A stretch of 64,000 nucleotides of DNA from Hippophae tibetana (GCA_037013495.1 CM072807.1:27322802-27386801); one strand, 5' to 3'. Positions 50,637 to 64,000 are shown, numbered from the stretch's first letter. The notes: generated from the letters alone by a model not told the origin. Numbers and translations: made by a program.

Positions 50637-53600
50637 ATGGATTGAAAACATTCCTCTTGCCAGGATCAATTTTTTTTTTTTGAAAAACTTCAATTTCAAC
50701 CGCGAGGCGAGTCAACCCGACCCGTTTTGACCGTAGCAGATACCAGACCGTATCTTCCTATTACGGTGACGAAATCCAGCGTTCTTTTTATCAAAATTCT
50801 CATAATTCGATTTTCGATTGATTTATGGTGTTAATTTGAAGGAATACCATTATTTTAAATAAAAATTTAATTAATGAATCCAATAAATACCCACGATAAA
50901 TTGTATTTATTTTCATCATTTGTTTTCAAGTTTAAATTCACAGAATCACTCAAACGTAAATATTGAAACAATTTAAAATTTCCATGTGCATAAAAAACAA
51001 GGAAAATCAAAAACCCAAAATTTCAATTCCTCGTGTAATAGATCAAAAGAGAGATGTTTTCAAAATGGCTCTAATACCAAATGTTAGTATACAATTCAAT
51101 CCAAAAACTTTCGGAAACGCATACAAACGCATAATTTAAATGTAGTGGAAATAAAATGGATTGAAAACATACCCCTTTCCTTGATCAAATTTTTTTTTTT
51201 TGAAAATCTTCATCTTCAACCCAGAGGCGGGTCAACCCGACCCGGTTTGACCGTAACGGATACCCGGCCGTATCCTCCTATTCCGGAGACGAAATCCAGC
51301 GTTCTTTTTATCAAAATTCTCATAATTCGATTTTCGATTGATTCATGGTCTTAATTTGAAGAAATACCATTATTTTAAATAAAAATTTAATTAATGAATC
51401 AAATAAATACCCACGATAAATTGTATTCATTTTATTCATTTGTTTTCAAGTTTACATTCACAGAATCACTCAAACGTAAATATTGAAACAATTTAATATT
51501 TCCATGTGCATAAAAAACAAGGAAAATCAAAAACCTAAAATTTCAATTCCTCGTAAAACAGATCAAAAGAGAGATGTTTCCAAAAATGGCTTTAATGCCA
51601 AATGTTAGAATACAATTCAATCCAGAAACTTTCGGAAAAGCATACGAACGCATAATTTAAATGGAGTCGAAAAAAAATGCATTTAAAACATACCTCTTGC
51701 CTTGATCAATTTTTTTTTTGAAAAACTTCATCTTCAACCTAGAGGCGGGTCAACCCGACCCGGTTTGACTGTAACGGATACCCGGCCGTATCCACCTATT
51801 CCGGTGACGAAATCCAGCGTTCTTTTTATCAAAATTCTCATAATTCGATTTTCGATTGATTCATGGTCTTAATTTGACGAAATACCATTATTTTAAATAA
51901 AAATTTAATTAATGAATCAAATAAATACCCACGATAAATTGTATTCATTTTATTCATTTGTTTTCAAGTTTACATTCACAGAATCACTCAAACGTAAATA
52001 TTGAAACAATTTAATATTTCCATGTGCATAAAAAACAAGGAAAATCAAAAACCCAAAATTTCAATTCCTCGTAAAACAGATCAAAAGATAGATGTTTCCA
52101 AAAATGGCTTCAATACCGAATGTTAGAATACAATTCAATCCAGAAACTTTCGGAAAAGCATACGAACACATAATTTAAATGGAGTCGAAAAAAATGGATT
52201 CAAAACATACCTCTTTCCAGGATCAATTTTTTTTTTTTTTGAAAAACTTCAACTTCAACAGCGAGGCGAGTCAACCCGACCCGTTTTGACTGTAGCAGAT
52301 ACCAGACCGTATCCTGATATTACGGTGACAAAATCCAGCGTTCTTTTTATCAAATTTCTCATAATTCGATTTTCGAGTGATTCATGGTCTTAGTTTGAAG
52401 TAAAAACATTAATTTAAATAAAATTTTTATTAATGAATCAAATAAATACCCACGATAAATTGTATTTATTTTCATCATTTGTTTTCATATTTAAATTCAC
52501 AGAATCACTCAAACGTAAATATTGAAACAATTTAAAATTTCCATGTGCATAAAAAACAACCAAAATCAAACACCCAAAATTTCAATTCCTCGTGTAATAG
52601 ATCAAAAGAGAGATGTTTTCAAAATGGCTCTAATACCAAATGTTAGTATACAATTCAATCCAAACACTTTCGGAAACGCATACAAACGCATAATTTAAAT
52701 GTAGTGGAAATAAAATGGATTGAAAACATACCCCTTTCCTTGATCAATTTTTTTTTTTTTGAAAATCTTCATCTTCAACCCAGAGGCGGGTCAACCCGAC
52801 CCGGTTTGACCGTAACGGATACCCGGCCGTATCCTCCTATTCCGGTGACGAAATCCAGCGTTCTTTTTATCAAAATTCTCATAATTCGATTTTCGATTGA
52901 TTCATGGTCTTAATTTGAAGTAATACCATTATTTTAAATAAAAATTTAATTAATGAATCAAATAAATACCCACGATAAATTGTATTCATTTTATTCATTT
53001 GTTTTCAAGTTTACATTCACAGAATCACTCAAACGTAAATATTGAAACAATTTAATATTTCCATGTGCATAAAAAACAAGGAAAATGAAAAACCCAAAAT
53101 TTCAATTCCTCGTAAAACAGATCAAAAGAGAGATGTTTCCAAAAATGGCTTCAATACCAAATGTTAGAATACAATTCAATCCAGAAACTTTCGGAAAAGC
53201 ATACGAACACATAATTTAAATGGAGTCGAAAAAAATGGATTGAAAACATTCCTCTTGCCAGGATCAATTTTTTTTTTTGTTGAAAAACTTCAATTTCAAC
53301 CGCGAGGCGAGTCAACCCGACCCGTTTTGACCGTAGCAGATACCAGACCGTATCTTCCTATTACGGTGACGAAATCCAGCGTTCTTTTTATCAAAATTCT
53401 CATAATTTGATTTTCGATTGATTTATGGTGTTAATTTGAAGAAATACCATTATTTTAAATAAAAATTTAATTAATGAATCAAATAAATACCCACGATAAA
53501 TTGTATTTATTTTCATCATTTGTTTTCAAGTTTAAATTCACAGAATCACTCAAACGTAAATATTGAAACAATTTAAAATTTCCATGTGCATAAAAAACAA

Positions 53601-56352
53601 GGAAAATCAAAAACCCAAAATTTCAATTCCTCGTGTAATAGATCAAAAGAGAGATGTTTTCAAAATGGCTCTAATACCAAATGTTAGTATACAATTCAAT
53701 CCAAAAACTTTCGGAAACGCATACAAACGCATAATTTAAATGTAGTGGAAATAAAATGGATTGAAAACATACTCCTTTCCTTGATCAAATTTTTTTTTTT
53801 TGAAAATCTTCATCTTCAACCCAGAGGCGGGTCAACCCGACCCGGTTTGACCGTAACGGATACCCGGCCGTATCCTCCTATTCCGGTGACGAAATCCAAC
53901 GTTCTTTTTATCAAAATTCTCATAATTCGATTTTCGATTGATTCATGATCTTAATTTGAAGTAATACCATTATTTTAAATAAAAATTTAATTAATGAATC
54001 AAATAAATACCCACGATAAATTGTATTCATTTTATTCATTTGTTTTCAAGTTTACATTCACAGAATCACTCAAACGTAAATATTGAAACAATTTAATATT
54101 TCCATGTGCATAAAAAACAAGGAAAATCAAAAACCCAAAATTTCAATTCCACGTAAAACAGATCAAAAGAGAGATGTTTCCAAAAATGGCTTCAATACCA
54201 AATGTTAGAATACAATTCAATCCAGAAACTTTCGGAAAAGCATACGAACACATAATTTAAATGGAGTCGAAAAAAATGGATTGAAAACATTCCTCTTGCC
54301 AGAATCAATTTTTTTTTTTGAAAAACTTCAATTTCAACCGCGAGGCGAGTCAACCCGACCCGTTTTGACCGTAGCAGATACCAGACCGTATCTTCCTATT
54401 ACGGTGACGAAATCCAGCGTTCTTTTTATCAAAATTCTCATAATTCGATTTTCGATTGATTTATGGTGTTAATTTGAAGAAATACCATTATTTTAAATAA
54501 AAATTTAATTAATGAATCAAATAAATACCCACGATAAATTGTATTTATTTTCATCATTTGTTTTCAAGTTTAAATTCACAGAATCACTCAAACGTAAATA
54601 TTGAAACAATTTAAAATTTCCATATGCATAAAAAACAAGGAAAATCAAAAACCCAAAATTTCAAATCCTCGTGTAATAGATCAAAAGAGAGATGTTTTCA
54701 AAATGGCTCTAATACCAAATGTTAGTATACAATTCAATCCAAAAACTTTCGGAAACGCATACAAACGCATAATTTAAATGTAGTGGAAATAAAATGGATT
54801 GAAAACATACCCCTTTCCTTGATCAAATTTTTTTTTTTTGAAAATCTTCATCTTCAACCCAGAGGCGGGTCAACCCGACCCGGTTTGACCGTAACGGATA
54901 CCCGGCCGTATCCTCCTATTCCGGAGACGAAATCCAGCGTTCTTTTTATCAAAATTCTCATAATTCGATTTTCGATTGATTCATGGTCTTAATTTGAAGA
55001 AATACCATTATTTTAAATAAAAATTTAATTAATGAATCAAATAAATACCCACGATAAATTGTATTCATTTTATTCATTTGTTTTCAAGTTTACATTCACA
55101 GAATCACTCAAACGTAAATATTGAAACAATTTAATATTTCCATGTGCATAAAAAACAAGGAAAATCAAAAACCTAAAATTTCAATTCCTCGTAAAACAGA
55201 TCAAAAGAGAGATGTTTCCAAAAATGGCTTTAATGCCAAATGTTAGAATACAATTCAATCCAGAAACTTTCGGAAAAGCATACGAACGCATAATTTAAAT
55301 GGAGTCGAAAAAAAATGCATTTAAAACATACCTCTTGCCTTGATCAATTTTTTTTTTTGAAAAACTTCATCTTCAACCTAGAGGCGGGTCAACCCGACCC
55401 GGTTTGACCGTAACGGATACCCGGCCGTATCCTCCTATTCCGGTGACGAAATCCAGCGTTCTTTTTATCAAAATTCTCATAATTCGATTTTCGATTGATT
55501 CATGGTCTTAATTTGAAGAAATACCATTATTTTAAATAAAAATTTAATTAATGAATCAAATAAATACCCACGATAAATTGTATTCATTTTATTCATTTGT
55601 TTTCAAGTTTACATTCACAGAATCACTCAAACGTAAATATTGAAACAATTTAATATTTCCATGTGCATAAAAAACAAGGAAAATCAAAAACCCAAAATTT
55701 CAATTCCTCGTAAAACAGATCAAAAGAGAGATGTTTCCAAAAATGGCTTCAATACCGAATGTTAGAATACAATTCAATCCAGAAACTTTCGGAAAAGCAT
55801 ACGAACACATAATTTAAATGGAGTCGAAAAAAATGGATTCAAAACATACCTCTTGCCAGGATCAATTTTTTTTTTTTTGAAAAACTTCAACTTCAACCGC
55901 GAGGCGAGTCAACCCGACCCGTTTTGACCGTAGCAGATACCAGACCGTATCTTCCTATTACGGTGACGAAATCCAGCGTTCTTTTTATCAAAATTCTCAT
56001 AATTTGATTTTCGATTGATTTATGGTGTTAATTTGAAGAAATACCATTATTTTAAATAAAAATTTAATTAATGAATCAAATAAATACCCACGATAAATTG
56101 TATTTATTTTCATCATTTGTTTTCAAGTTTAAATTCACAGAATCACTCAAACGTAAATATTGAAACAATTTAAAATTTCCATGTGCATAAAAAACAAGGA
56201 AAATCAAAAACCCAAAATTTCAAATCCTCGTGTAATAGATCAAAAGAGAGATGTTTTCAAAATGGCTCTAATACCAAATGTTAGTATACAATTCAATCCA
56301 AAAACTTTCGGAAACGCATACAAACGCATAATTTAAATGTAGTGGAAATAAA
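50637..56352 (+). repeat. Mixed region with C-A-B block repeated at seven-monomer spacing
   Basis: Landmarks are 50637 C, 51156 A, 51677 B, 52194 C, 52715 A, 53235 C, 53756 A, 54276 C, 54794 A, 55315 B and 55833 C. The block from 50637 to about 52194 (C-A-B) recurs at 54276 to 55833, 3,638 bp away. Both A monomers carry ccggagacgaaatcc, and both B monomers carry aacctagagg and a preceding aaaacctaaaat tail. The distance is again seven monomers, but intervening monomers differ from the 27.9-42.5 kb unit. The C monomer at 53235 has a T tract ending in TGTTG and an aatttgatttt variant. The latter recurs at 55833. Confidence 0.82.
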
Positions 56353-59300
56353 ATGGATTGAAAACATACCCCTTTCCTTAATCAAATTTTTTTTTTTGAA
56401 AATCTTCATCTTCAACCTAGAGGCGGGTCAACCCGACCCGGTTTGACCGTAACGGATACCCGGCCTTATCCTCCTATTCCGGTGACGAAATCCAGCGTTC
56501 TTTTTATCAAAATTCTCATAATTCGATTTTCGATTGATTCATGGTCTTAATTTAAAGAAATACCATTATTTTAAATAAAAATTTAATTAATGAATCAAAT
56601 AAATACCCACGATAAATTGTATTCATTTTATTCATTTGTTTTCAAGTTTACATTCACAGAATCACTCAAACGTAAATATTGAAACAATTTAATATTTCCA
56701 TGTGCATAAAAAACAAGGAAAATCAAAAACCTAAAATTTCAATTCCTCGTAAAACAGATCAAAAGAGAGATGTTTCCAAAAATGGCTTTAATGCCAAATG
56801 TTAGAATACAATTCAATCCAGAAACTTTCGGAAAAGCATACGAACGCATAATTTAAATGGAGTCGAAAAAAAATGCATTTAAAACATACCTCTTGCCTTG
56901 ATCAATTTTTTTTTTTTGAAAAACTTCATCTTCAACCTAGAGGCGGGTCAACCCGACCCGGTTTGACCGTAACGGATACCCGGCCGTATCCTCCTATTCC
57001 GGTGACGAAATCCAGCGTTCTTTTTATCAAAATTCTCATAATTCGATTTTCGATTGATTCATGGTCTTAATTTGAAGTAATACCATTATTTTAAATAAAA
57101 ATTTAATTAATGAATCAAATAAATACCCACGATAAATTGTATTCATTTTATTCATTTGTTTTCAAGTTTACATTCACAGAATCACTCAAACGTAAATATT
57201 GAAACAATTTAATATTTCCATGTGCATAAAAAACAAGGAAAATCAAAAACCTAAAATTTCAATTCCTCGTAAAACAGATCAAAAGAGAGATGTTTCCAAA
57301 AATGGCTTTAATGCCAAATGTTAGAATACAATTCAATCCAGAAACTTTCGGAAAAGCATACGAACGCATAATTTAAATGGAGTCGAAAAAAATGCATTTA
57401 AAACATACCTCTTGCCTTGATCAAATTTTTTTTTTGAAAAACTTCATCTTCAACCTAGAGGCGGGTCAACCCGACCCGGTTTGACCGTAACGGATACCCG
57501 GCCGTATCCTCCTATTCCGGTGACGAAATCCAGCGTTCTTTTTATCAAAATTCTCATAATTCGATTTTCGATTGATTCATGGTCTTAATTTGAAGAAATA
57601 CCATTATTTTAAATAAAAATTTAATTAATGAATCAAATAAATACCCACGATAAATTGTATTCATTTTATTCATTTGTTTTCAAGTTTACATTCACAGAAT
57701 CACTCAAACGTAAATATTGAAACAATTTAATATTTCCATGTGCATAAAAAACAAGGAAAATCAAAAACCCAAAATTTCAATTCCTCGTAAAATAGATCAA
57801 AAGAGAGATGTTTCCAAAAATGGCTTCAATACCGAATGTTAGAATACAATTCAATCCAGAAACTTTCGGAAAAGCATACGAACACATAATTTAAATGGAG
57901 TCGAAAAAAATGGATTCAAAACATACCTCTTGCCAGGATCAATTTTTTTTTTTTTGAAAAACTTCAACTTCAACCGCGAGGCGAGTCAACCCAACCCGTT
58001 TTGACTTTAGCAGATACCAGACCGTATCCTGATATTACGGTGACAAAATCCAGCGTTCTTTTTATCAAATTTCTCATAATTCGATTTTCGAGTGATTCAT
58101 GGTCCTAGTTTGAAGTAAAAACATTAATTTAAATAAAAATTTAATTAATGAATCAAATAAATACCCACGATAAATTGTATTTATTTTCATCATTTGTTTT
58201 CATATTTAAATTCACAGAATCACTCAAACGTAAATATTGAAACAATTTAAAATTTCCATGTGCATAAAAAACAACCAAAATCAAACACCCAAAATTTCAA
58301 TTCCTCGTGTAATAGATCAAAAGAGAGATGTTTTCAAAATGGCTCTAATACCAAATGTTAGTATACAATTCAATCCAAACACTTTCGGAAACGCATACAA
58401 ACGCATAATTTAAATGTAGTGGAAATAAAATGGATTGAAAACATACCCCTTTCCTTGATCAATTTTTTTTTTTTGAAAATCTTCATCTTCAACCCAGAGG
58501 CGGGTCAACCCGACCCGGTTTGATCGTAACGGATACCCGGCCGTATCCTCCTATTCCGGTGACGAAATCCAGCGTTCTTTTTATCAAAATTCTCATAATT
58601 CGATTTTCGATTGATTCATGGTCTTAATTTGAAGTAATACCATTATTTTAAATAAAAATTTAATTAATGAATCAAATAAATACCCACGATAAATTGTATT
58701 CATTTTATTCATTTGTTTTCAAGTTTACATTCACAGAATCATTCAAACGTAAATATTGAAACAATTTAATATTTCCATGTGCATAAAAAACAAGGAAAAT
58801 GAAAAACCCAAAATTTCAATTCCTCGTAAAACAGATCAAAAGAGAGATGTTTCCAAAAATGGCTTCAATACCAAATGTTAGAATACAATTCAATCCAGAA
58901 ACTTTCGGAAAAGCATACGAACACATAATTTAAATGGAGTCGAAAAAAATGGATTGAAAACATTCCTCTTGCCAGGATCAATTTTTTTTTTTGTTGAAAA
59001 ACTTCAATTTCAACCGCGAGGCGAGTCAACCCGACCCGTTTTGACCGTAGCAGATACCAGACCGTATCTTCCTATTACGGTGACGAAATCCAGCGTTCTT
59101 TTTATCAAAATTCTCATAATCTGATTTTCGATTGATTTATGGTGTTAATTTGAAGAAATACCATTATTTTAAATAAAAATTTAATTAATGAATCAAATAA
59201 ATACCCACGATAAATTGTATTTATTTTCATCATTTGTTTTCAAGTTTAAATTCACAGAATCACTCAAACGTAAATATTGAAACAATTTAAAATTTCCATG

Positions 59301-60899
59301 TGCATAAAAAACAAGGAAAATCAAAAACCCAAAATTTCAAATCCTCGTGTAATAGATCAAAAGAGAGATGTTTTCAAAATGGCTCTAATACCAAATGTTA
59401 GTATACAATTCAATCCAAAAACTTTCGGAAACGCATACAAACGCATAATTTAAATGTAGTGGAAATAAAATGGATTGAAAACATACCCCTTTCCTTGATC
59501 AAATTTTTTTTTTTGAAAATCTTCATCTTCAACCCAGAGGCGGGTCAACCCGACCCGGTTTGACCGTAACGGATACCCGGCCTTATCCTCCTATTCCGGT
59601 GACGAAATCCAGCGTTCTTTTTATCAAAATTCTCATAATTCGATTTTCGATTGATTCATGGTCTTAATTTGAAGAAATACCATTATTTTAAATAAAAATT
59701 TAATTAATGAATCAAATAAATACCCACGATAAATTGTATTCATTTTATTCATTTGTTTTCAAGTTTACATTCACAGAATCACTCAAACGTAAATATTGAA
59801 ACAATTTAATATTTCCATGTGCATAAAAAACAAGGAAAATCAAAAACCTAAAATTTCAATTCCTCGTAAAACAGATCAAAAGAGAGATGTTTCCAAAAAT
59901 GGCTTTAATGCCAAATGTTAGAATACAATTCAATCCAGAAACTTTCGGAAAAGCATACGAACGCATAATTTAAATGGAGTCGAAAAAAAATGCATTTAAA
60001 ACATACCTCTTGCCTTGATCAATTTTTTTTTTTGAAAAACTTCATCTTCAACCCAGAGGCGGGTCAACCCGACCCGGTTTGACCGTAACGGATACCCGGC
60101 CTTATCCTCCTATTCCGGTGACGAAATCCAGCGTTCTTTTTATCAAAATTCTCATAATTCGATTTTCGATTGATTCATGGTCTTAATTTGAAGAAATACC
60201 ATTATTTTAAATAAAAATTTAATTAATGAATCAAATAAATACCCACGATAAATTGTATTCATTTTATTCATTTGTTTTCAAGTTTACATTCACAGAATCA
60301 CTCAAACGTAAATATTGAAACAATTTAATATTTCCATGTGCATAAAAAACAAGGAAAATCAAAAACCTAAAATTTCAATTCCTCGTAAAACAGATCAAAA
60401 GAGAGATGTTTCCAAAAATGGCTTTAATGCCAAATGTTAGAATACAATTCAATCCAGAAACTTTCGGAAAAGCATACGAACGCATAATTTAAATGGAGTC
60501 GAAAAAAATGCATTTAAAACATACCTCTTGCCTTGATCAAATTTTTTTTTTGAAAAACTTCATCTTCAACCTAGAGGCGGGTCAACCCGACCCGGTTTGA
60601 CCGTAACGGATACCCGGCCGTATCCTCCTATTCCGGTGACGAAATCCAGCGTTCTTTTTATCAAATTTCTCATAATTCGATTTTCGAGTGATTCATGGTC
60701 TTAGTTTGAAGTAAAAACATTAATTTAAATAAAAATTTAATTAATGAATCAAATAAATACCCACGATAAATTGTATTTATTTTCATCATTTTGTTTTCAT
60801 ATTTAAATTCACAGAATCACTCAAACGTAAATATTGAAACAATTTAAAATTTCCATGTGCATAAAAAACAACCAAAATCAAACACCCAAAATTTCAATT
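56353..60899 (+). repeat. Nine-monomer duplication (4,674 bp), first copy
   Basis: Landmarks are 56353 A, 56873 B, 57392 B, 57910 C, 58430 A, 58949 C, 59470 A, 59990 B and 60508 B. From about 56226 the sequence matches that from 60900 onward at a fixed 4,674-bp offset. Shared private variants are ccttaatcaaattt, aatttaaagaaatacc, a seven-A B leader at 57392, gtaaaatagatc, ttgactttagc, ggtttgatcgtaac, aatcattcaaacg and a T tract ending in TGTTG. One visible difference is cctagagg at 56416 against cccagagg at 61090. The B monomer at 60508 has a class C tail and lies just before the second copy, marking the junction. Confidence 0.88.
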
Positions 60900-63800
60900 C
60901 CTCGTGTAATAGATCAAAAGAGAGATGTTTTCAAAATGGCTCTAATACCAAATGTTAGTATACAATTCAATCCAAAAACTTTCGGAAACGCATACAAACG
61001 CATAATTTAAATGTAGTGGAAATAAAATGGATTGAAAACATACCCCTTTCCTTAATCAAATTTTTTTTTTTGAAAATCTTCATCTTCAACCCAGAGGCGG
61101 GTCAACCCGACCCGGTTTGACCGTAACGGATACCCGGCCTTATCCTCCTATTCCGGTGACGAAATCCAGCGTTCTTTTTATCAAAATTCTCATAATTCGA
61201 TTTTCGATTGATTCATGGTCTTAATTTAAAGAAATACCATTATTTTAAATAAAAATTTAATTAATGAATCAAATAAATACCCACGATAAATTGTATTCAT
61301 TTTATTCATTTGTTTTCAAGTTTACATTCACAGAATCACTCAAACGTAAATATTGAAACAATTTAATATTTCCATGTGCATAAAAAACAAGGAAAATCAA
61401 AAACCTAAAATTTCAATTCCTCGTAAAACAGATCAAAAGAGAGATGTTTCCAAAAATGGCTTTAATGCCAAATGTTAGAATACAATTCAATCCAGAAACT
61501 TTCGGAAAAGCATACGAACGCATAATTTAAATGGAGTCGAAAAAAAATGCATTTAAAACATACCTCTTGCCTTGATCAATTTTTTTTTTTTGAAAAACTT
61601 CATCTTCAACCTAGAGGCGGGTCAACCCGACCCGGTTTGACCGTAACGGATACCCGGCCGTATCCTCCTATTCCGGTGACGAAATCCAGCGTTCTTTTTA
61701 TCAAAATTCTCATAATTCGATTTTCGATTGATTCATGGTCTTAATTTGAAGTAATACCATTATTTTAAATAAAAATTTAATTAATGAATCAAATAAATAC
61801 CCACGATAAATTGTATTCATTTTATTCATTTGTTTTCAAGTTTACATTCACAGAATCACTCAAACGTAAATATTGAAACAATTTAATATTTCCATGTGCA
61901 TAAAAAACAAGGAAAATCAAAAACCTAAAATTTCAATTCCTCGTAAAACAGATCAAAAGAGAGATGTTTCCAAAAATGGCTTTAATGCCAAATGTTAGAA
62001 TACAATTCAATCCAGAAACTTTCGGAAAAGCATACGAACGCATAATTTAAATGGAGTCGAAAAAAATGCATTTAAAACATACCTCTTGCCTTGATCAAAT
62101 TTTTTTTTTGAAAAACTTCATCTTCAACCTAGAGGCGGGTCAACCCGACCCGGTTTGACCGTAACGGATACCCGGCCGTATCCTCCTATTCCGGTGACGA
62201 AATCCAGCGTTCTTTTTATCAAAATTCTCATAATTCGATTTTCGATTGATTCATGGTCTTAATTTGAAGAAATACCATTATTTTAAATAAAAATTTAATT
62301 AATGAATCAAATAAATACCCACGATAAATTGTATTCATTTTATTCATTTGTTTTCAAGTTTACATTCACAGAATCACTCAAACGTAAATATTGAAACAAT
62401 TTAATATTTCCATGTGCATAAAAAACAAGGAAAATCAAAAACCCAAAATTTCAATTCCTCGTAAAATAGATCAAAAGAGAGATGTTTCCAAAAATGGCTT
62501 CAATACCGAATGTTAGAATACAATTCAATCCAGAAACTTTCGGAAAAGCATACGAACACATAATTTAAATGGAGTCGAAAAAAATGGATTCAAAACATAC
62601 CTCTTGCCAGGATCAATTTTTTTTTTTTTGAAAAACTTCAACTTCAACCGCGAGGCGAGTCAACCCAACCCGTTTTGACTTTAGCAGATACCAGACCGTA
62701 TCCTGATATTACGGTGACAAAATCCAGCGTTCTTTTTATCAAATTTCTCATAATTCGATTTTCGAGTGATTCATGGTCCTAGTTTGAAGTAAAAACATTA
62801 ATTTAAATAAAAATTTAATTAATGAATCAAATAAATACCCACGATAAATTGTATTTATTTTCATCATTTGTTTTCATATTTAAATTCACAGAATCACTCA
62901 AACGTAAATATTGAAACAATTTAAAATTTCCATGTGCATAAAAAACAACCAAAATCAAACACCCAAAATTTCAATTCCTCGTGTAATAGATCAAAAGAGA
63001 GATGTTTTCAAAATGGCTCTAATACCAAATGTTAGTATACAATTCAATCCAAACACTTTCGGAAACGCATACAAACGCATAATTTAAATGTAGTGGAAAT
63101 AAAATGGATTGAAAACATACCCCTTTCCTTGATCAATTTTTTTTTTTTGAAAATCTTCATCTTCAACCCAGAGGCGGGTCAACCCGACCCGGTTTGATCG
63201 TAACGGATACCCGGCCGTATCCTCCTATTCCGGTGACGAAATCCAGCGTTCTTTTTATCAAAATTCTCATAATTCGATTTTCGATTGATTCATGGTCTTA
63301 ATTTGAAGTAATACCATTATTTTAAATAAAAATTTAATTAATGAATCAAATAAATACCCACGATAAATTGTATTCATTTTATTCATTTGTTTTCAAGTTT
63401 ACATTCACAGAATCATTCAAACGTAAATATTGAAACAATTTAATATTTCCATGTGCATAAAAAACAAGGAAAATGAAAAACCCAAAATTTCAATTCCTCG
63501 TAAAACAGATCAAAAGAGAGATGTTTCCAAAAATGGCTTCAATACCAAATGTTAGAATACAATTCAATCCAGAAACTTTCGGAAAAGCATACGAACACAT
63601 AATTTAAATGGAGTCGAAAAAAATGGATTGAAAACATTCCTCTTGCCAGGATCAATTTTTTTTTTTGTTGAAAAACTTCAATTTCAACCGCGAGGCGAGT
63701 CAACCCGACCCGTTTTGACCGTAGCAGATACCAGACCGTATCTTCCTATTACGGTGACGAAATCCAGCGTTCTTTTTATCAAAATTCTCATAATCTGATT

Positions 63801-64000
63801 TTCGATTGATTTATGGTGTTAATTTGAAGAAATACCATTATTTTAAATAAAAATTTAATTAATGAATCAAATAAATACCCACGATAAATTGTATTTATTT
63901 TCATCATTTGTTTTCAAGTTTAAATTCACAGAATCACTCAAACGTAAATATTGAAACAATTTAAAATTTCCATGTGCATAAAAAACAAGGAAAATCAAAA
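60900..64000 (+). repeat. Nine-monomer duplication, second copy (cut by window end)
   Basis: Landmarks are 61027 A, 61547 B, 62066 B, 62584 C, 63104 A and 63623 C, each 4,674 bp after its partner. About 3.1 kb is visible and still matches at the last base, so the copy, and perhaps a tandem nine-mer array, continues to the right of the window. Confidence 0.88.

Larger units (their letters stand above)
1..64000 (+). repeat. Satellite DNA array, ~520-bp monomer, window-wide
   Basis: The same landmarks recur in order about every 519-521 bp across the whole window. They are a poly-T tract of roughly 7-17 T, a GC-rich core with gtcaacccgaccc, the phrase gttctttttatcaaa, an AT-rich block with TTAATTAA, gaatcactcaaacgtaaata, and catacgaacgcataattt or variants. 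Every copy is in the same orientation and no unique sequence interrupts the array. Small length differences come mostly from the poly-T tract. Copies differ by scattered substitutions and sort into classes A, B, C and a diverged class D, with hybrids between them. This is typical of a tandem satellite kept similar by unequal exchange and conversion. The family is not one I recognise. A plant nuclear genome is likely but not proven. Confidence 0.98.

Noticed and set aside
1-64000. Transposon, LTR element or MITE as the repeat unit
   Set aside because: No terminal inverted repeats, LTR ends, target-site duplications, primer-binding site or coding remnants separate the monomers. Copies are strictly tandem and same-strand. 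The monomer could descend from an element, but nothing in this window shows it.
1-64000. Telomere repeats, rDNA, tRNA genes, Pol III promoter boxes
   Set aside because: No TTTAGGG or TTAGGG runs, no cloverleaf or rRNA-like segments and no GGTTCGA-type B box were seen in the consensus of any monomer class.
1-64000. CRISPR array, because of many regularly spaced repeats
   Set aside because: There are no short repeats separated by unique spacers. The whole 520-bp unit is repeated, with no spacer sequence at all.

Overview
The whole window is a single uninterrupted block of satellite DNA. From the first base to the last it consists of head-to-tail copies of one AT-rich monomer of about 520 bp, all on the same strand. 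Using the ATG-like landmark just before each poly-T tract, I count 122 landmark-to-landmark monomers between 474 and 63623, plus partial monomers at both window ends. Adding back one 239-bp deletion, their mean spacing is about 519.6 bp. One monomer counted by hand is about 31% G+C, with a 90-bp core near 60%. I see no credible protein gene, RNA gene, transposon, CRISPR array or unique spacer. The short open frames of 60-71 codons are by-products of the repeat.

This is a eukaryotic nuclear genome. A flowering plant is my best guess, because of the satellite style, the CG/CHG-rich core and the GGGTCAACCCGACCC-like core typical of plant non-coding repeats. I do not recognise the family, and the species and chromosome position (pericentromeric, centromeric or subtelomeric) cannot be read from the sequence.

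Four monomer classes recur. Class A has tgtagtggaaataaaATGG before the T tract and gaaaatcttc after it. Class B has gtcgaaaaaaaATGCATTT and cttcatcttcaaccc. Class C has an ATGGATT landmark, ccaggatcaa, and the core form caaccgcgaggcgagtc. Class D is a heterogeneous, more diverged set with tgcagtgg-type leaders.

Layout: 1-10344 is a mixed A/B/C region with class D islands at about 3075-4629 and 8786-9826. 10345-17106 is a trimeric higher-order repeat (A-B-C, about 1,560 bp), ended by a truncated 281-bp monomer at 17107-17387. 17388-25697 is mixed, with local dimer and trimer duplications. 25698-27258 is a class D island. 27905-42504 holds four tandem, nearly identical copies of a seven-monomer higher-order repeat of 3,635 bp. 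42505-50636 contains a class D cluster and a second copy of the segment that flanks the seven-mer array on the left. 50637-64000 is mixed, with a three-monomer block repeated at seven-monomer spacing and a nine-monomer (4,674 bp) duplication that runs off the right edge.

No genes work together here. What can be read is array history: repeated unequal exchange at whole-monomer multiples, several generations of higher-order repeat, and one breakpoint that is not a monomer multiple.
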